7,773 nucleotides of DNA from an uncultured Eggerthellaceae bacterium (GTDB lineage Bacteria; Actinomycetota; Coriobacteriia; Coriobacteriales; Eggerthellaceae), in assembly GCA_910577495.1 (NCBI GenBank), contig CAJTML010000100.1:1-7773 (forward strand). Direction: 5' to 3'. Both the position numbers and the translations under genes were made by a program. The notes under the pieces were generated by a model, which searched no databases, was not told the DNA's origin, and was given only the letters and a program-made list of their open reading frames with translations. Positions 1-5,940 of the stretch are shown here, piece by piece (the first letter of the stretch is position 1; each line of letters opens with the position of its first letter).

Positions 1-260
1 ACTGGGATGGAAAAGCCCAATGATGTATAGGAAATCGCTAGGTTTTGTTGCCTAGCTTCTCCAGTAAATGGGGTGCACCCCCGATCGACAAAGTAATGGT
101 CATTTAACCCTGGTTTTGTGCAAACCTTCGCCATAAAAACAGTGATGAAATATTGCGACCTGCGATTATGCTGCTGCATTGCTCAGCGTCGTCGTTCATG
201 CAAGCGCATTTTGCACAAAACGCTTCTGAGCGTCCAAAACGCACGTGCCTGCGGTGCGGC
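1..260. other. Left-end intergenic DNA, no gene recognised
   Basis: I see no supportable gene here; the one open frame (from about 153) has low-complexity Ser/Thr/Cys content and no ribosome binding site. Small structures are visible. GCTAGG at 37-42 pairs with CCTAGC at 51-56 across an 8-nt loop. GGGGTGCACCCC at 70-81 is a perfect 12-bp palindrome. A bulged hairpin sits at 202-225. None is followed by a convincing T-run, so none is called a terminator. The stretch from about 113 to 225 shares short motifs with the intergenic DNA at 5987-6131. Confidence 0.5.
113..221. repeat. 12-bp perfect inverted repeat pair, 109-bp span
   Basis: GTTTTGTGCAAA at 113-124 is exactly complementary to TTTGCACAAAAC at 210-221. 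The enclosed 85 bases contain CCTTCGCCATAA (125-136) and GCTGCATTGCTCAG (173-186). Both recur, the first inverted and the second with one mismatch, in the other non-coding region near 5987-6050. This suggests a degenerate intergenic repeat element rather than a gene. Its function is unknown. Confidence 0.4.
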
Positions 261-333
261 GGTGTGACATTTGATGTGACCCTTTGTCACACCTTTGTCA
301 CACGGACATTTGATGTGACCCTTCGTCACACCG
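261..333. repeat. GTCACAC-type repeat cluster overlapping the 3' end of the LuxR gene
   Basis: Two 27-bp direct repeats at 267-293 and 306-332 differ only at 285/324 (T versus C) and are separated by 12 bp. Each contains a hairpin, TGTGAC / GTCACA, with a 5-nt loop (275-291 and 314-330). A larger perfect 8-bp pair, GGTGTGAC at 261-268 with GTCACACC at 286-293, encloses the first copy. CTTTGTCACAC is tandemly duplicated at 282-292 and 293-303. The second 27-mer contains the stop codon and last codon of the convergent-facing LuxR gene. Such TGTGACAAAGG-type palindromic repeats are, from memory, common between genes in gut Actinomycetota and Firmicutes. A role as transcription terminator or mRNA stabiliser for the LuxR gene is inference. 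Confidence 0.75.
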
Positions 334-1804
334 AGACGCTTTGTTGCTCTTCTTCCACGAGAAGCAGCAGCTCAGCTTGCGAGTGTACACCCAGCTTCGC
401 GTACAAGTTGCGCATGTGCGTCTTGACGGTTGACTGGCTGACCACCAAGCGCTCCGCAATATAGGGTGCACGATAGTTCTGCGCCAGCAACAGCAAAATC
501 TCTTCTTCGCGCGGCGTTAAGTCAAACTGCTTCGCCAGCTTCTCACAAAGACTTCCCAGCTGATCGCGCGCTGCCTGAGCCGAGGCCTGCTTCTTCCGCT
601 CGGTTCCGACCAGCTGATTTTGGAGTACCTGAAAGGCAAGCCAGCATGCCGCACCAAAGCTCACCAGCACGACTACTGCCTCAATGCCGGCACTGACTGC
701 AGGATCAAACGCAGCCTTGATCACGAAGAAGGCCGCGCGCGTTGCAATCATAAACGCAAACGCTGCAAAAATGGGAATGCCCGCGTTTTCGCCACGCGCC
801 GCCCCCGGGAACAAAAACGCCGTCATGGCAATGTAGAACAGCATCACTTTATAGGTGGAATCCACAATGAGCATGTGGATAACCCACAGATCATCGGGGC
901 GCTGACCGGTGTACAAAAAGATAAACGACGCCGGGATGACGAACAGATCGAACACCAAAATAAAGCTCTGGTTCCAAGCGCGCTTGATCACAAACGCAAT
1001 AACAGCACCCCCAAGCAGGATACCCAAACCAATCGTGGCTTGAATGAGCGAACTCATAACACCCGTTTGCTGCAGCGCAATCCACGAACTCTGCGACACC
1101 GCCATAGCGCCACGGCACAGAATCGGCAAAAAAACCAACCCTACCGCCATAAACCACATGCGTTTCGTTCCACACGAAAAGCGCGGAAGCGGTTTTTCGA
1201 ACGCGGCAAGGGTTTCGTCGTCTTTTTCGCCAACACCTTCAACGCTTGCGTTCGGCTCAAGCACACAGGGGGTATAAAAGACAAAACACGCGCCGCTTAC
1301 AAACGGCAATACCATCAAAATCAGTTGCGAAATATTGAGCGAAAAGAGCGCCAACAGCGCTGTGATCACACCCGAGAGCATGCACGCAAAAGCAAACGTC
1401 CACGCAGCACGCCGAGACCCAAGCCCAATCAACCGCTCCGCCCACAAACAGACGAACAACCCCGAGCTTGTCCGATAGATTGCGCGCACGACAAATATCT
1501 GCGAGAAGTCCGAAAAGATTGCCAGTAGCACCATCAGCGTAAAGATGACAACCAGAACCGACACTACCACGCGCACCGCAAGCGAGTCACTCAGCCGCCG
1601 CGAAGGCATAAATCGGTACACCAGCGCAATAAGCGCCAGCACGCACGCCTCTACCGCATAAGGACCGGGCGCAAACGTATCAAGGCTCACAATATGAGCC
1701 GCTGACATTCGCTGTATTTCTAAGACCATGAGCGCACTTGCTAAACCAAGGATGGCAGCAAAAACATGGGGTGTTTGACGAAAGTACGCTGAAAGAAAAC
1801 GCAT
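326..1804 (-). CDS. Membrane-anchored LuxR-family transcriptional regulator
   Basis: This 492-residue protein joins a polytopic membrane domain to a C-terminal LuxR-type helix-turn-helix. Residues 12 to about 395 hold roughly twelve hydrophobic segments in two blocks (about 12-180 and 217-395). They are separated by a polar, acidic loop around 182-215, a layout like a transporter fold. A basic, Gln-rich linker (about 400-425) leads to the HTH at 429-486, which starts LTPREEEIL and contains the recognition-helix pattern SQSTVKTHM and LYAKLGV. No receiver domain or phosphoacceptor is present, so the membrane part itself is the likely sensor. The ATG is preceded by GGGAGGGA (complement of 1811-1818) at good spacing. 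It is divergent from the exported flavoprotein at 2025. In Eggerthellaceae such regulators commonly sit beside the reductase genes they control, so local control is inferred. The ligand is unknown. The last codon and stop lie inside a repeat (306-332). Confidence 0.9.
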   Translation of the reverse strand: MRFLSAYFRQTPHVFAAILGLASALMVLEIQRMSAAHIVSLDTFAPGPYAVEACVLALIALVYRFMPSRRLSDSLAVRVVVSVLVVIFTLMVLLAIFSDFSQIFVVRAIYRTSSGLFVCLWAERLIGLGSRRAAWTFAFACMLSGVITALLALFSLNISQLILMVLPFVSGACFVFYTPCVLEPNASVEGVGEKDDETLAAFEKPLPRFSCGTKRMWFMAVGLVFLPILCRGAMAVSQSSWIALQQTGVMSSLIQATIGLGILLGGAVIAFVIKRAWNQSFILVFDLFVIPASFIFLYTGQRPDDLWVIHMLIVDSTYKVMLFYIAMTAFLFPGAARGENAGIPIFAAFAFMIATRAAFFVIKAAFDPAVSAGIEAVVVLVSFGAACWLAFQVLQNQLVGTERKKQASAQAARDQLGSLCEKLAKQFDLTPREEEILLLLAQNYRAPYIAERLVVSQSTVKTHMRNLYAKLGVHSQAELLLLVEEEQQSVSV

Positions 1805-2024
1805 GCAGTATCCCTCCCTGCACTATTTAATCAGAAAAACCGGATGATGTAAGGCCTGGTAGAGCAATTCATACCGTTTGTAGTAGGAAGTTTTTTGGGG
1901 TGCTTGGTACGGTAAGAGACGTTTCGGGGGGAACTCACTACACATATTTGCATCAACGCATCAATGCATGTCGTTGTGCATATCCGAAACAGACACGACC
2001 ACTAAAGGGAAAGGAGAGGGAGTC
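1805..2024. promoter_or_regulatory. Divergent intergenic region between LuxR regulator and FAD reductase
   Basis: These 220 bp must hold the promoters for both divergent genes. I could not assign -35/-10 boxes confidently on either strand. The part nearest the reductase carries the imperfect dyad at 1944-1983. The placement makes this the natural binding region for the LuxR regulator, which is inference. Confidence 0.6.
1944..1983. promoter_or_regulatory. Imperfect dyad, candidate operator in front of the FAD reductase
   Basis: ATATttGCAtCAACG at 1944-1958 pairs with CGTTGTGCATAT at 1972-1983 when two small bulges are allowed. The centre holds the repeated unit GCATCAA / GCATCAA / GCATG (1950-1970). 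It lies 41 bp upstream of the chosen GTG start. It could be an operator for the divergent LuxR protein or a leader hairpin. The bulges weaken the case. Confidence 0.35.
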
Positions 2025-2027
2025 GTG
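2012..2027 (+). promoter_or_regulatory. Ribosome binding site that fixes a GTG start for the FAD reductase
   Basis: AGGAGAGGG at 2012-2020 ends 4 nt before an in-frame GTG at 2025-2027, with the AGGAG core 8 nt away. The longer reading from ATG at 1968 has no comparable site. It would also put 19 extra polar residues ahead of the twin-arginine motif and run through the dyad at 1944-1983. The GTG start gives a standard signal peptide beginning MELNRRDFLKG. Confidence 0.8.
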
Positions 2028-3710
2028 GAACTGAATCGTCGAGATTTCTTAAAGGGAGCATTAACTGTTGGTGCTTTGGGCGCAGGCGCTGGCCTGGTAG
2101 GCTGCTCAGCACCGGCCTCATCTGAGGGCACGGCAGTTGCTGAGACGGGCGGCACGGTCTATCCGGCCGGTCTGCAAGAGAGCGACTTCGCCGAGTCACC
2201 GGTTGAGATTGAACCCATTACTGAGTTTAGCGAAGAGAAAACCTACGACGTCGTTGTCGTGGGCGCTGGTACCGGCGGCGTTCCGGCTGCACTGTCAGCA
2301 CTTGAAGAGGGCGCAACCGTTGCCGTGCTGCAAAAAGAGTCCAAGCCGATCTCCCAGGGCGGTACCTGCTCAGGCGTTCTGCTTGACGAGAGCGACGAGC
2401 AAGGCGTCATGAACTACATCCAGGGCTTCATGGAGGACTGCGGCTGGCGTGCTGACCGCAAACTTGCTGAGACCTACGCACGCTATTCTGGCGAAGCTAT
2501 CCGCTGGACGCAGGTTCGCACCGCAGAAGCGGGCTTCCCGCCCTACACCGTTCGCCCGACTGCTGTTGCAGAGTATGAGGACGGCTCAAAGTGCTCTCGC
2601 CGCAGCATCATGTTTGGCCCGAAGCCCTACAACAACGGCACCATGATTGAGCACTTGGCTGACTTCGCTGCTGACAAGGGCGTAGAGTTCTTCTACTCAA
2701 CCCCGGGTGTTCAGCTGGTAACTGATGAGTCTGGCGCGGTCACCGGCGTTATCGGCAAGAGCGGCAACGACTACATCAAGTTCAACGCAACCAAAGGCGT
2801 CATCCTGTCAACGGGCGACTACCAGAACAACCAAAGCCTCGTTGAGCGCTACTGCCCCGACGTGAAAGAGTTCGATCGCAAGCAGGTCAACAAGACCGGC
2901 GACGGCATCCTCATGTCCATGGCAATTGGCGCGGGCTTTGTGCCGGTTGGCCACTCACACATGCTGCATGACTTCGACTCAGGCCCAATGTTTGGTGAGC
3001 CGTTCATGACGGTTAACGAAAACGGCGAGCGCTTCATGAACGAAGACTGCATCTTCGAGGAGATCAACTGCGTGCTTCGCAATCAGCCCAAGCCCGGTTG
3101 GTACTCACAGATCTTCGACGACAACTATGTCGAGCAGGTCGAAGGCTGGGGCGGCAAACCCACCGACAAAGAGAAGATCCAAGCATACATGCCTGATGTA
3201 GAAATGGATCGCTCAGCTGAGAGTGGCGCAAACGTTATCGAAGGCCTCATTGACACCTACTGCTGCGACACGCTTGATGAGCTGGCTGGCAAGCTGGGCA
3301 TCCCGGCTGACGCACTCAAGAAGTCGGTTGAGCGCTACAACGAGATGTGCGACGCTGGCTTTGACTCAGACTTCGGTAAAGCTGCCAAGTACCTGCAAAA
3401 GATTGAGCAGCCGCCGTACTGGGGTATCCACAAGCACGTACGCGTTTCTGCTCTGTGCGCTGGCGTTACCGTTAACGAGAACTACCAGGCAACCACCGCT
3501 GAGGGCGAAGTTATCCCGAACCTGTGGGTAACGGGCTTCTCTGCAGGTCAGCTCTGCGGCGCTCCGGACTGGTCAATGTATCAGGGCGGCATGTCTGCTG
3601 GTCACTGCATCATGACCGGCCGTATCTGCGGCATCCAGGCTGCAACTGGTGGTAAGCTTGAGGCTTCCACCCCGATCACCGAAGCTGACGTTGTTGCAAT
3701 TTCTGCCTAA
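2025..3710 (+). CDS. Twin-arginine exported FAD-dependent reductase (fumarate/urocanate reductase-like)
   Basis: With the GTG start the protein has 561 residues. The Tat signal carries NRRDFLKG at 4-11, a hydrophobic stretch, and LVGC ending at Cys27, a lipobox. It is therefore probably a lipoprotein facing the outside. The FAD-binding fold begins near 74-98 with VVVVGAGTGG (dinucleotide motif 80-85), and QGGTCSG follows at 111-117. TGDG lies at 291-294, His-rich HSHMLH at 310-315, and GERFMNED at 334-341, whose Arg336 matches the catalytic Arg of the family. Near the C-terminus IPNLW is followed by LCGAPDWSMYQGG (510-522) where fumarate reductases have HG-NRLGG. By eye, the substrate-clamping His and Arg are missing, so fumarate is unlikely and the substrate is unknown. 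There is no FMN-binding domain and no CxxCH haem motif, so electrons must come from another protein. Codon use strongly favours C-ending codons for Phe, Tyr, Asn and Ile, suggesting high expression. The divergent LuxR gene is the likely regulator. Confidence 0.9.
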   Translation: MELNRRDFLKGALTVGALGAGAGLVGCSAPASSEGTAVAETGGTVYPAGLQESDFAESPVEIEPITEFSEEKTYDVVVVGAGTGGVPAALSALEEGATVAVLQKESKPISQGGTCSGVLLDESDEQGVMNYIQGFMEDCGWRADRKLAETYARYSGEAIRWTQVRTAEAGFPPYTVRPTAVAEYEDGSKCSRRSIMFGPKPYNNGTMIEHLADFAADKGVEFFYSTPGVQLVTDESGAVTGVIGKSGNDYIKFNATKGVILSTGDYQNNQSLVERYCPDVKEFDRKQVNKTGDGILMSMAIGAGFVPVGHSHMLHDFDSGPMFGEPFMTVNENGERFMNEDCIFEEINCVLRNQPKPGWYSQIFDDNYVEQVEGWGGKPTDKEKIQAYMPDVEMDRSAESGANVIEGLIDTYCCDTLDELAGKLGIPADALKKSVERYNEMCDAGFDSDFGKAAKYLQKIEQPPYWGIHKHVRVSALCAGVTVNENYQATTAEGEVIPNLWVTGFSAGQLCGAPDWSMYQGGMSAGHCIMTGRICGIQAATGGKLEASTPITEADVVAISA

Positions 3711-3726
3711 GCTTCCTTAAAGCTAG

Positions 3727-4215
3727 CTAGACGCGTTCGCGTTTGGCTTCCCTCCCCAATCGCCCCGCCACGTGCGGGGCGATTGCATATACAAGCCCAG
3801 CTCCTGTGGCGCCACCCAACAGATCAAAGACGCAATCCATCGGATCGCTTGAGCGCGTCGGCACAAAGAGCTGGTGGATCTCATCAGTGACCCCATAGGC
3901 AAGCGCAAGCCCGATGGCGAACAACGCCGCGCGCTTAAGCGGCATATGACACGCAAGCGCGTTAGTGAGCAGCGCTCCCAGCACGGCATATTCCAAGAAG
4001 TGCGCGCCGTTATAGATGACCTGCGCGCCTTCGCCAAAGACAGCCAACTGCCAGGCTTTCAGCGCCTCGTAGATGCGCGAGATGAGCCCCATTTCGCCAC
4101 TGAACTGGCCTGAGGTGTGCGCCGACATATAAAAGATGAACGCCGCCCACGCGCCCACCAGCGCCCAACTCACCACCACATACGTACGCGAGACTTCCCG
4201 TTTCGCCACACTCAC
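3727..4215 (-). CDS. VanZ-like family membrane protein
   Basis: This 162-residue protein has the VanZ-like layout. Hydrophobic segments lie near residues 12-30, 70-88, 95-108 and about 128-146. The family signatures are AHFLEYAVLG in the middle and DEIHQLFVPTRSSDPMD followed by a Gly-rich helix near the C-terminus. The start is GTG (complement of 4213-4215), with GAAGGGA about 6 nt upstream. Family members are small integral membrane proteins. The founding one gives low-level teicoplanin resistance by an unknown route, but most chromosomal homologues are uncharacterised, so no resistance role is claimed. Its stop lies only 16 bp from the stop of the convergent reductase. It is on the same strand as the NlpC/P60 gene but separated by 386 bp with a terminator, so the two are probably not one operon. 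Confidence 0.85.
   Translation of the reverse strand: MSVAKREVSRTYVVVSWALVGAWAAFIFYMSAHTSGQFSGEMGLISRIYEALKAWQLAVFGEGAQVIYNGAHFLEYAVLGALLTNALACHMPLKRAALFAIGLALAYGVTDEIHQLFVPTRSSDPMDCVFDLLGGATGAGLVYAIAPHVAGRLGREAKRERV
3758..3784 (+). terminator. GC-rich hairpin, possible terminator for the FAD reductase mRNA
   Basis: AATCGCCCCG at 3758-3767 and CGGGGCGATT at 3775-3784 form a perfect 10-bp stem with a 7-nt loop, 47 nt after the reductase stop. No T-run follows on either strand, so it is not a classic intrinsic terminator. It lies inside the last codons of the convergent VanZ-like gene and may also be a chance product of coding. A role in stopping read-through or protecting the mRNA end is inference. 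Confidence 0.4.
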
Positions 4216-4298
4216 TCTGAATCCCTTCGCCTTTTCGCCCTTGCTACGAGCGCCCGCGTATCAAGCGCCCAGATGCACAACCTGCCTTTTGTTGGGGT

Positions 4299-4413
4299 AA
4301 AACTTACCATATCGGGCGTATGCGTTTTTTCGCGTCCAAGCTTCTGACCTGCAAAAACACGACGTTTCCCCAGGTCGTCCAAAAATACACGTCCGCCCGA
4401 TATGGTAAGTTTT
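4299..4413. repeat. 115-nt element bounded by perfect 20-bp inverted repeats
   Basis: AAAACTTACCATATCGGGCG at 4299-4318 is exactly complementary to 4394-4413. Pairing continues inward: a T-run at 4325-4330 faces an A-run at 4381-4385. GACCTG at 4345-4350 pairs with CAGGTC at 4371-4376, and AAAC (4355-4358) pairs with GTTT (4364-4367). The whole can fold into one long interrupted hairpin on either strand. It lies between the VanZ-like and NlpC/P60 genes and has no coding potential I trust. It could be a MITE-like element or other palindromic intergenic repeat, or a structured RNA. I see no clear target-site duplication in the flanks. Confidence 0.85.
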
Positions 4414-4450
4414 CGGGCATGCGCGGTCAAATCCTTCGCCCATTCTCTCC

Positions 4451-4489
4451 ACAAAAGCGAAGCGGCCGCCCTGCAGGACAGCCGCCTCA
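4451..4489 (-). terminator. Intrinsic terminator downstream of the NlpC/P60 gene
   Basis: Read on the minus strand, GCGGCTGTCC (4485-4476) pairs with GGGCGGCCGC (4471-4462). This gives ten pairs including two G-U, around a TGCA tetraloop. It is followed by TTCGCTTTTG (4461-4452), an interrupted T-tract. It lies about 115 nt after the NlpC/P60 stop and before the VanZ-like gene. The opposite strand has no T-run after the stem, so it should act only on minus-strand transcripts. Confidence 0.6.
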
Positions 4490-4532
4490 ATACCACCTAG
4501 CAGACCGGACGTACTTCGGTCGCATCAATTCT

Positions 4533-4565
4533 GTCACGCAAGAGCTTCCCCCTCTCATGCGTGAC
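4533..4565 (-). other. Strong hairpin just downstream of the NlpC/P60 gene
   Basis: GTCACGCA at 4533-4540 pairs perfectly with TGCGTGAC at 4558-4565. Inside, AGAG (4541-4544) can pair with CTCT (4552-4555) after a 2-nt bulge, leaving a loop rich in C on the plus strand and G on the minus strand. It begins 37 nt past the NlpC/P60 stop and lacks a T-run on the minus strand. It may protect the mRNA 3' end ahead of the terminator at 4451-4489, or it may be another palindromic intergenic repeat. Confidence 0.45.
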
Positions 4566-4601
4566 GGAAACGAATCAGTAATCCGCCTGGTTCTTTGCGC
4601 C

Positions 4602-5792
4602 TTATTCCTCGGCTGCCTCTTCAGCTTGCGCCTCAGCGGCTGCCTCCTCATAGGCCTCAATGTCAATCTCTTCAGCACCCTTAAAACGCAAGCAGTGCGT
4701 AAATCCTGCCCAAGCCAAATCATCGGTATCGCGAACAAACGCACCAAAGGTCGGCGCGTGCACGTACTTCGTGCCACCCTCGTTCAGCGCGATGCCCACA
4801 TGACCGTTAAAGCCATCGCCATAGCCAACCCAGAGCACATCCCCCGGTTGCGCTTCAGAAACAGGCAGGCGTGCATCGGCCGCGTGATAGAGCGCTTCGG
4901 TCTGATGCGGCAGCGAGATACCAATCTGCAGATACGCCCAGCGCACCAAACCAGAGCAGTCAAACGCATCCGGACCTTCGGCACCCCATACATACGGACA
5001 GCCAATGCGCGAAAGCGCGTAATCAATAACCGAACCGTGTGACGGAATTGCACGCGTCGTTGACGACGAATACGCATACATCTTGCGCGAGCGCTCCGCA
5101 TACTCTGCCGCGCGTTCTACCTGCTCTTTCTCAAGCAGCTCCAGCGCCTCGGCATCCAACTGAGCGCGAAGCTCTTCAAGCTGCTGGATGCTCTCTTCGG
5201 TGTCGGACTTAATGCGCTCGGCCTCTTCAATCTTGTCCGCCGCAATCTGCTCTTCTTCTTCAAGCGTGACTTTGAGTTCTTCCACCTCGTTGCGCAGATC
5301 TTTCGTCTCCGCAATCATCTTGGAATCCTCTTCGTTCAAAATGGAGAGTAAGCTCCAGTTAACGGCGAACTCCTCAAACGACGTAGCGCCTAACAGCAAG
5401 TCAAACGTTGTCGTCTGGCCGTCGCGATACATCGCACGAGCACGCTTTGCCAGCGTGTCTTGCAAGTCATCAATTTGGGTAGTAGCCTCATCAATTTGCG
5501 CCTGCGCATCCTCAACTGCTTGCACAGCTGCGTCGTGCTCATCAAGCGCCTTGTAATATTCCTCAACCGCAATGGATAATTCATCTTGAAGCGCTAAAAT
5601 GCGCTGATGGACGGCGTCTGCCTCAGCAAATTTCTCCTCTGAGGTAGGGCCGGTGGGTTCTGTTTCTTCAGTCTCTTCCGTGGTTTCGTCATCAGCCCAT
5701 GCAAGCGTTGGGTGCAACATCAGCGTTGCGCCCAGAGCAGTGGCACCCACAAGAAACGTGCGGCGATTAAGGGTGGTATGTATTTGTGGCAT
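4602..5792 (-). CDS. Exported coiled-coil NlpC/P60 peptidoglycan hydrolase
   Basis: This 396-residue protein has a Tat-type signal (NRRTFLVG at 9-16, likely cleavage after AWA at 31-33). An acidic Glu/Thr-rich linker follows (about 34-53). Long charged helices with coiled-coil character span about 52-120 and 155-240. The catalytic NlpC/P60 domain spans about 253-372. The probable nucleophile is Cys279 in FDCSGLV, with His331 in GHVGIAL and His345 in VHAP. The order matches CwlO/RipA-type endopeptidases, which cut stem peptides of peptidoglycan and whose helical part controls activity, so a cell-wall growth or division role is inferred. An unusual Glu/Ala tail (about 373-396) follows the catalytic domain. 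The ATG is preceded by AGGAGG (complement of 5797-5802) only 4 nt away, which is slightly tight; no better start is seen. A promoter candidate lies at 5900-5928. Confidence 0.93.
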   Translation of the reverse strand: MPQIHTTLNRRTFLVGATALGATLMLHPTLAWADDETTEETEETEPTGPTSEEKFAEADAVHQRILALQDELSIAVEEYYKALDEHDAAVQAVEDAQAQIDEATTQIDDLQDTLAKRARAMYRDGQTTTFDLLLGATSFEEFAVNWSLLSILNEEDSKMIAETKDLRNEVEELKVTLEEEEQIAADKIEEAERIKSDTEESIQQLEELRAQLDAEALELLEKEQVERAAEYAERSRKMYAYSSSTTRAIPSHGSVIDYALSRIGCPYVWGAEGPDAFDCSGLVRWAYLQIGISLPHQTEALYHAADARLPVSEAQPGDVLWVGYGDGFNGHVGIALNEGGTKYVHAPTFGAFVRDTDDLAWAGFTHCLRFKGAEEIDIEAYEEAAAEAQAEEAAEE

Positions 5793-5891
5793 GTCCCCTC
5801 CTCGCTATTGCTAACTCATTTAGTAATCTTTGAGTAATTTACCCATTGATCAGGTAGTACGGTACTTTTCTGACTCCCAAATCAACAGGTA

Positions 5892-5939
5892 GGTAACAGA
5901 CTATAACACGATTGGTAACAAAGTTCGACCCCTTGTTAC
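5892..5939. promoter_or_regulatory. Phased TAACA repeats over the NlpC/P60 promoter
   Basis: TAACA occurs at 5894-5898, 5904-5908 and 5916-5920, about one helical turn apart (10 and 12 bp). Two of the copies are extended to GGTAACA (5892-5898 and 5914-5920). A fourth unit in the opposite direction, TTGTTAC at 5933-5939, makes a 7-bp inverted repeat with GTAACAA at 5915-5921. The cluster overlaps the -10 and -35 of the proposed promoter. The pattern fits an OmpR-type response regulator. The actinobacterial MtrA regulator recognises GTAAC-like direct repeats near cell-wall hydrolase genes, so an MtrA-like site is a reasonable guess. Confidence 0.4.
5900..5928 (-). promoter_or_regulatory. Candidate sigma-A type promoter for the NlpC/P60 gene
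   Basis: On the minus strand TATAGT (5905-5900) matches the -10 consensus at five of six positions. TCGAAC (5928-5923) is a weak -35 (three of six), with 17 bp between them. It would give a leader of about 100 nt. No riboswitch was recognised in that leader. Confidence 0.45.
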
Positions 5940-5940
5940 G

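Noticed and set aside
267..332. Possible CRISPR from two near-identical 27-bp repeats
   Set aside because: There are only two copies with a 12-bp gap that itself repeats GTCACAC, and no cas gene; this is a palindromic intergenic repeat cluster.
620..1528. Plus-strand open frame of 302 codons opposite the LuxR gene
   Set aside because: It is very basic and low in hydrophobic residues, as expected from the antisense of a membrane protein gene; it is a shadow of the real gene.
3727..4215. Glycopeptide resistance determinant
   Set aside because: Membership of the VanZ-like family alone does not imply resistance. No vanH/A/X or regulator genes are nearby, and such homologues are widespread chromosomal proteins.
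4212..4496. Minus-strand open frame of 94 codons overlapping the VanZ-like start by 4 bp
   Set aside because: The overlap looks operon-like, but there is no ribosome binding site before its GTG. It runs through the 115-nt inverted-repeat element and the terminator stem, and the protein resembles no family I know.
4320..5042. Plus-strand open frame of 240 codons opposite the NlpC/P60 gene
   Set aside because: It starts inside the inverted-repeat element and continues antisense to a well-supported gene, with no recognisable domain.
5793..5900. Riboswitch in the leader of the NlpC/P60 gene, such as the c-di-AMP type seen before hydrolase genes in other actinobacteria
   Set aside because: The leader is short and A/T-rich, and I could not find the conserved core motifs or a compact multi-helix fold.
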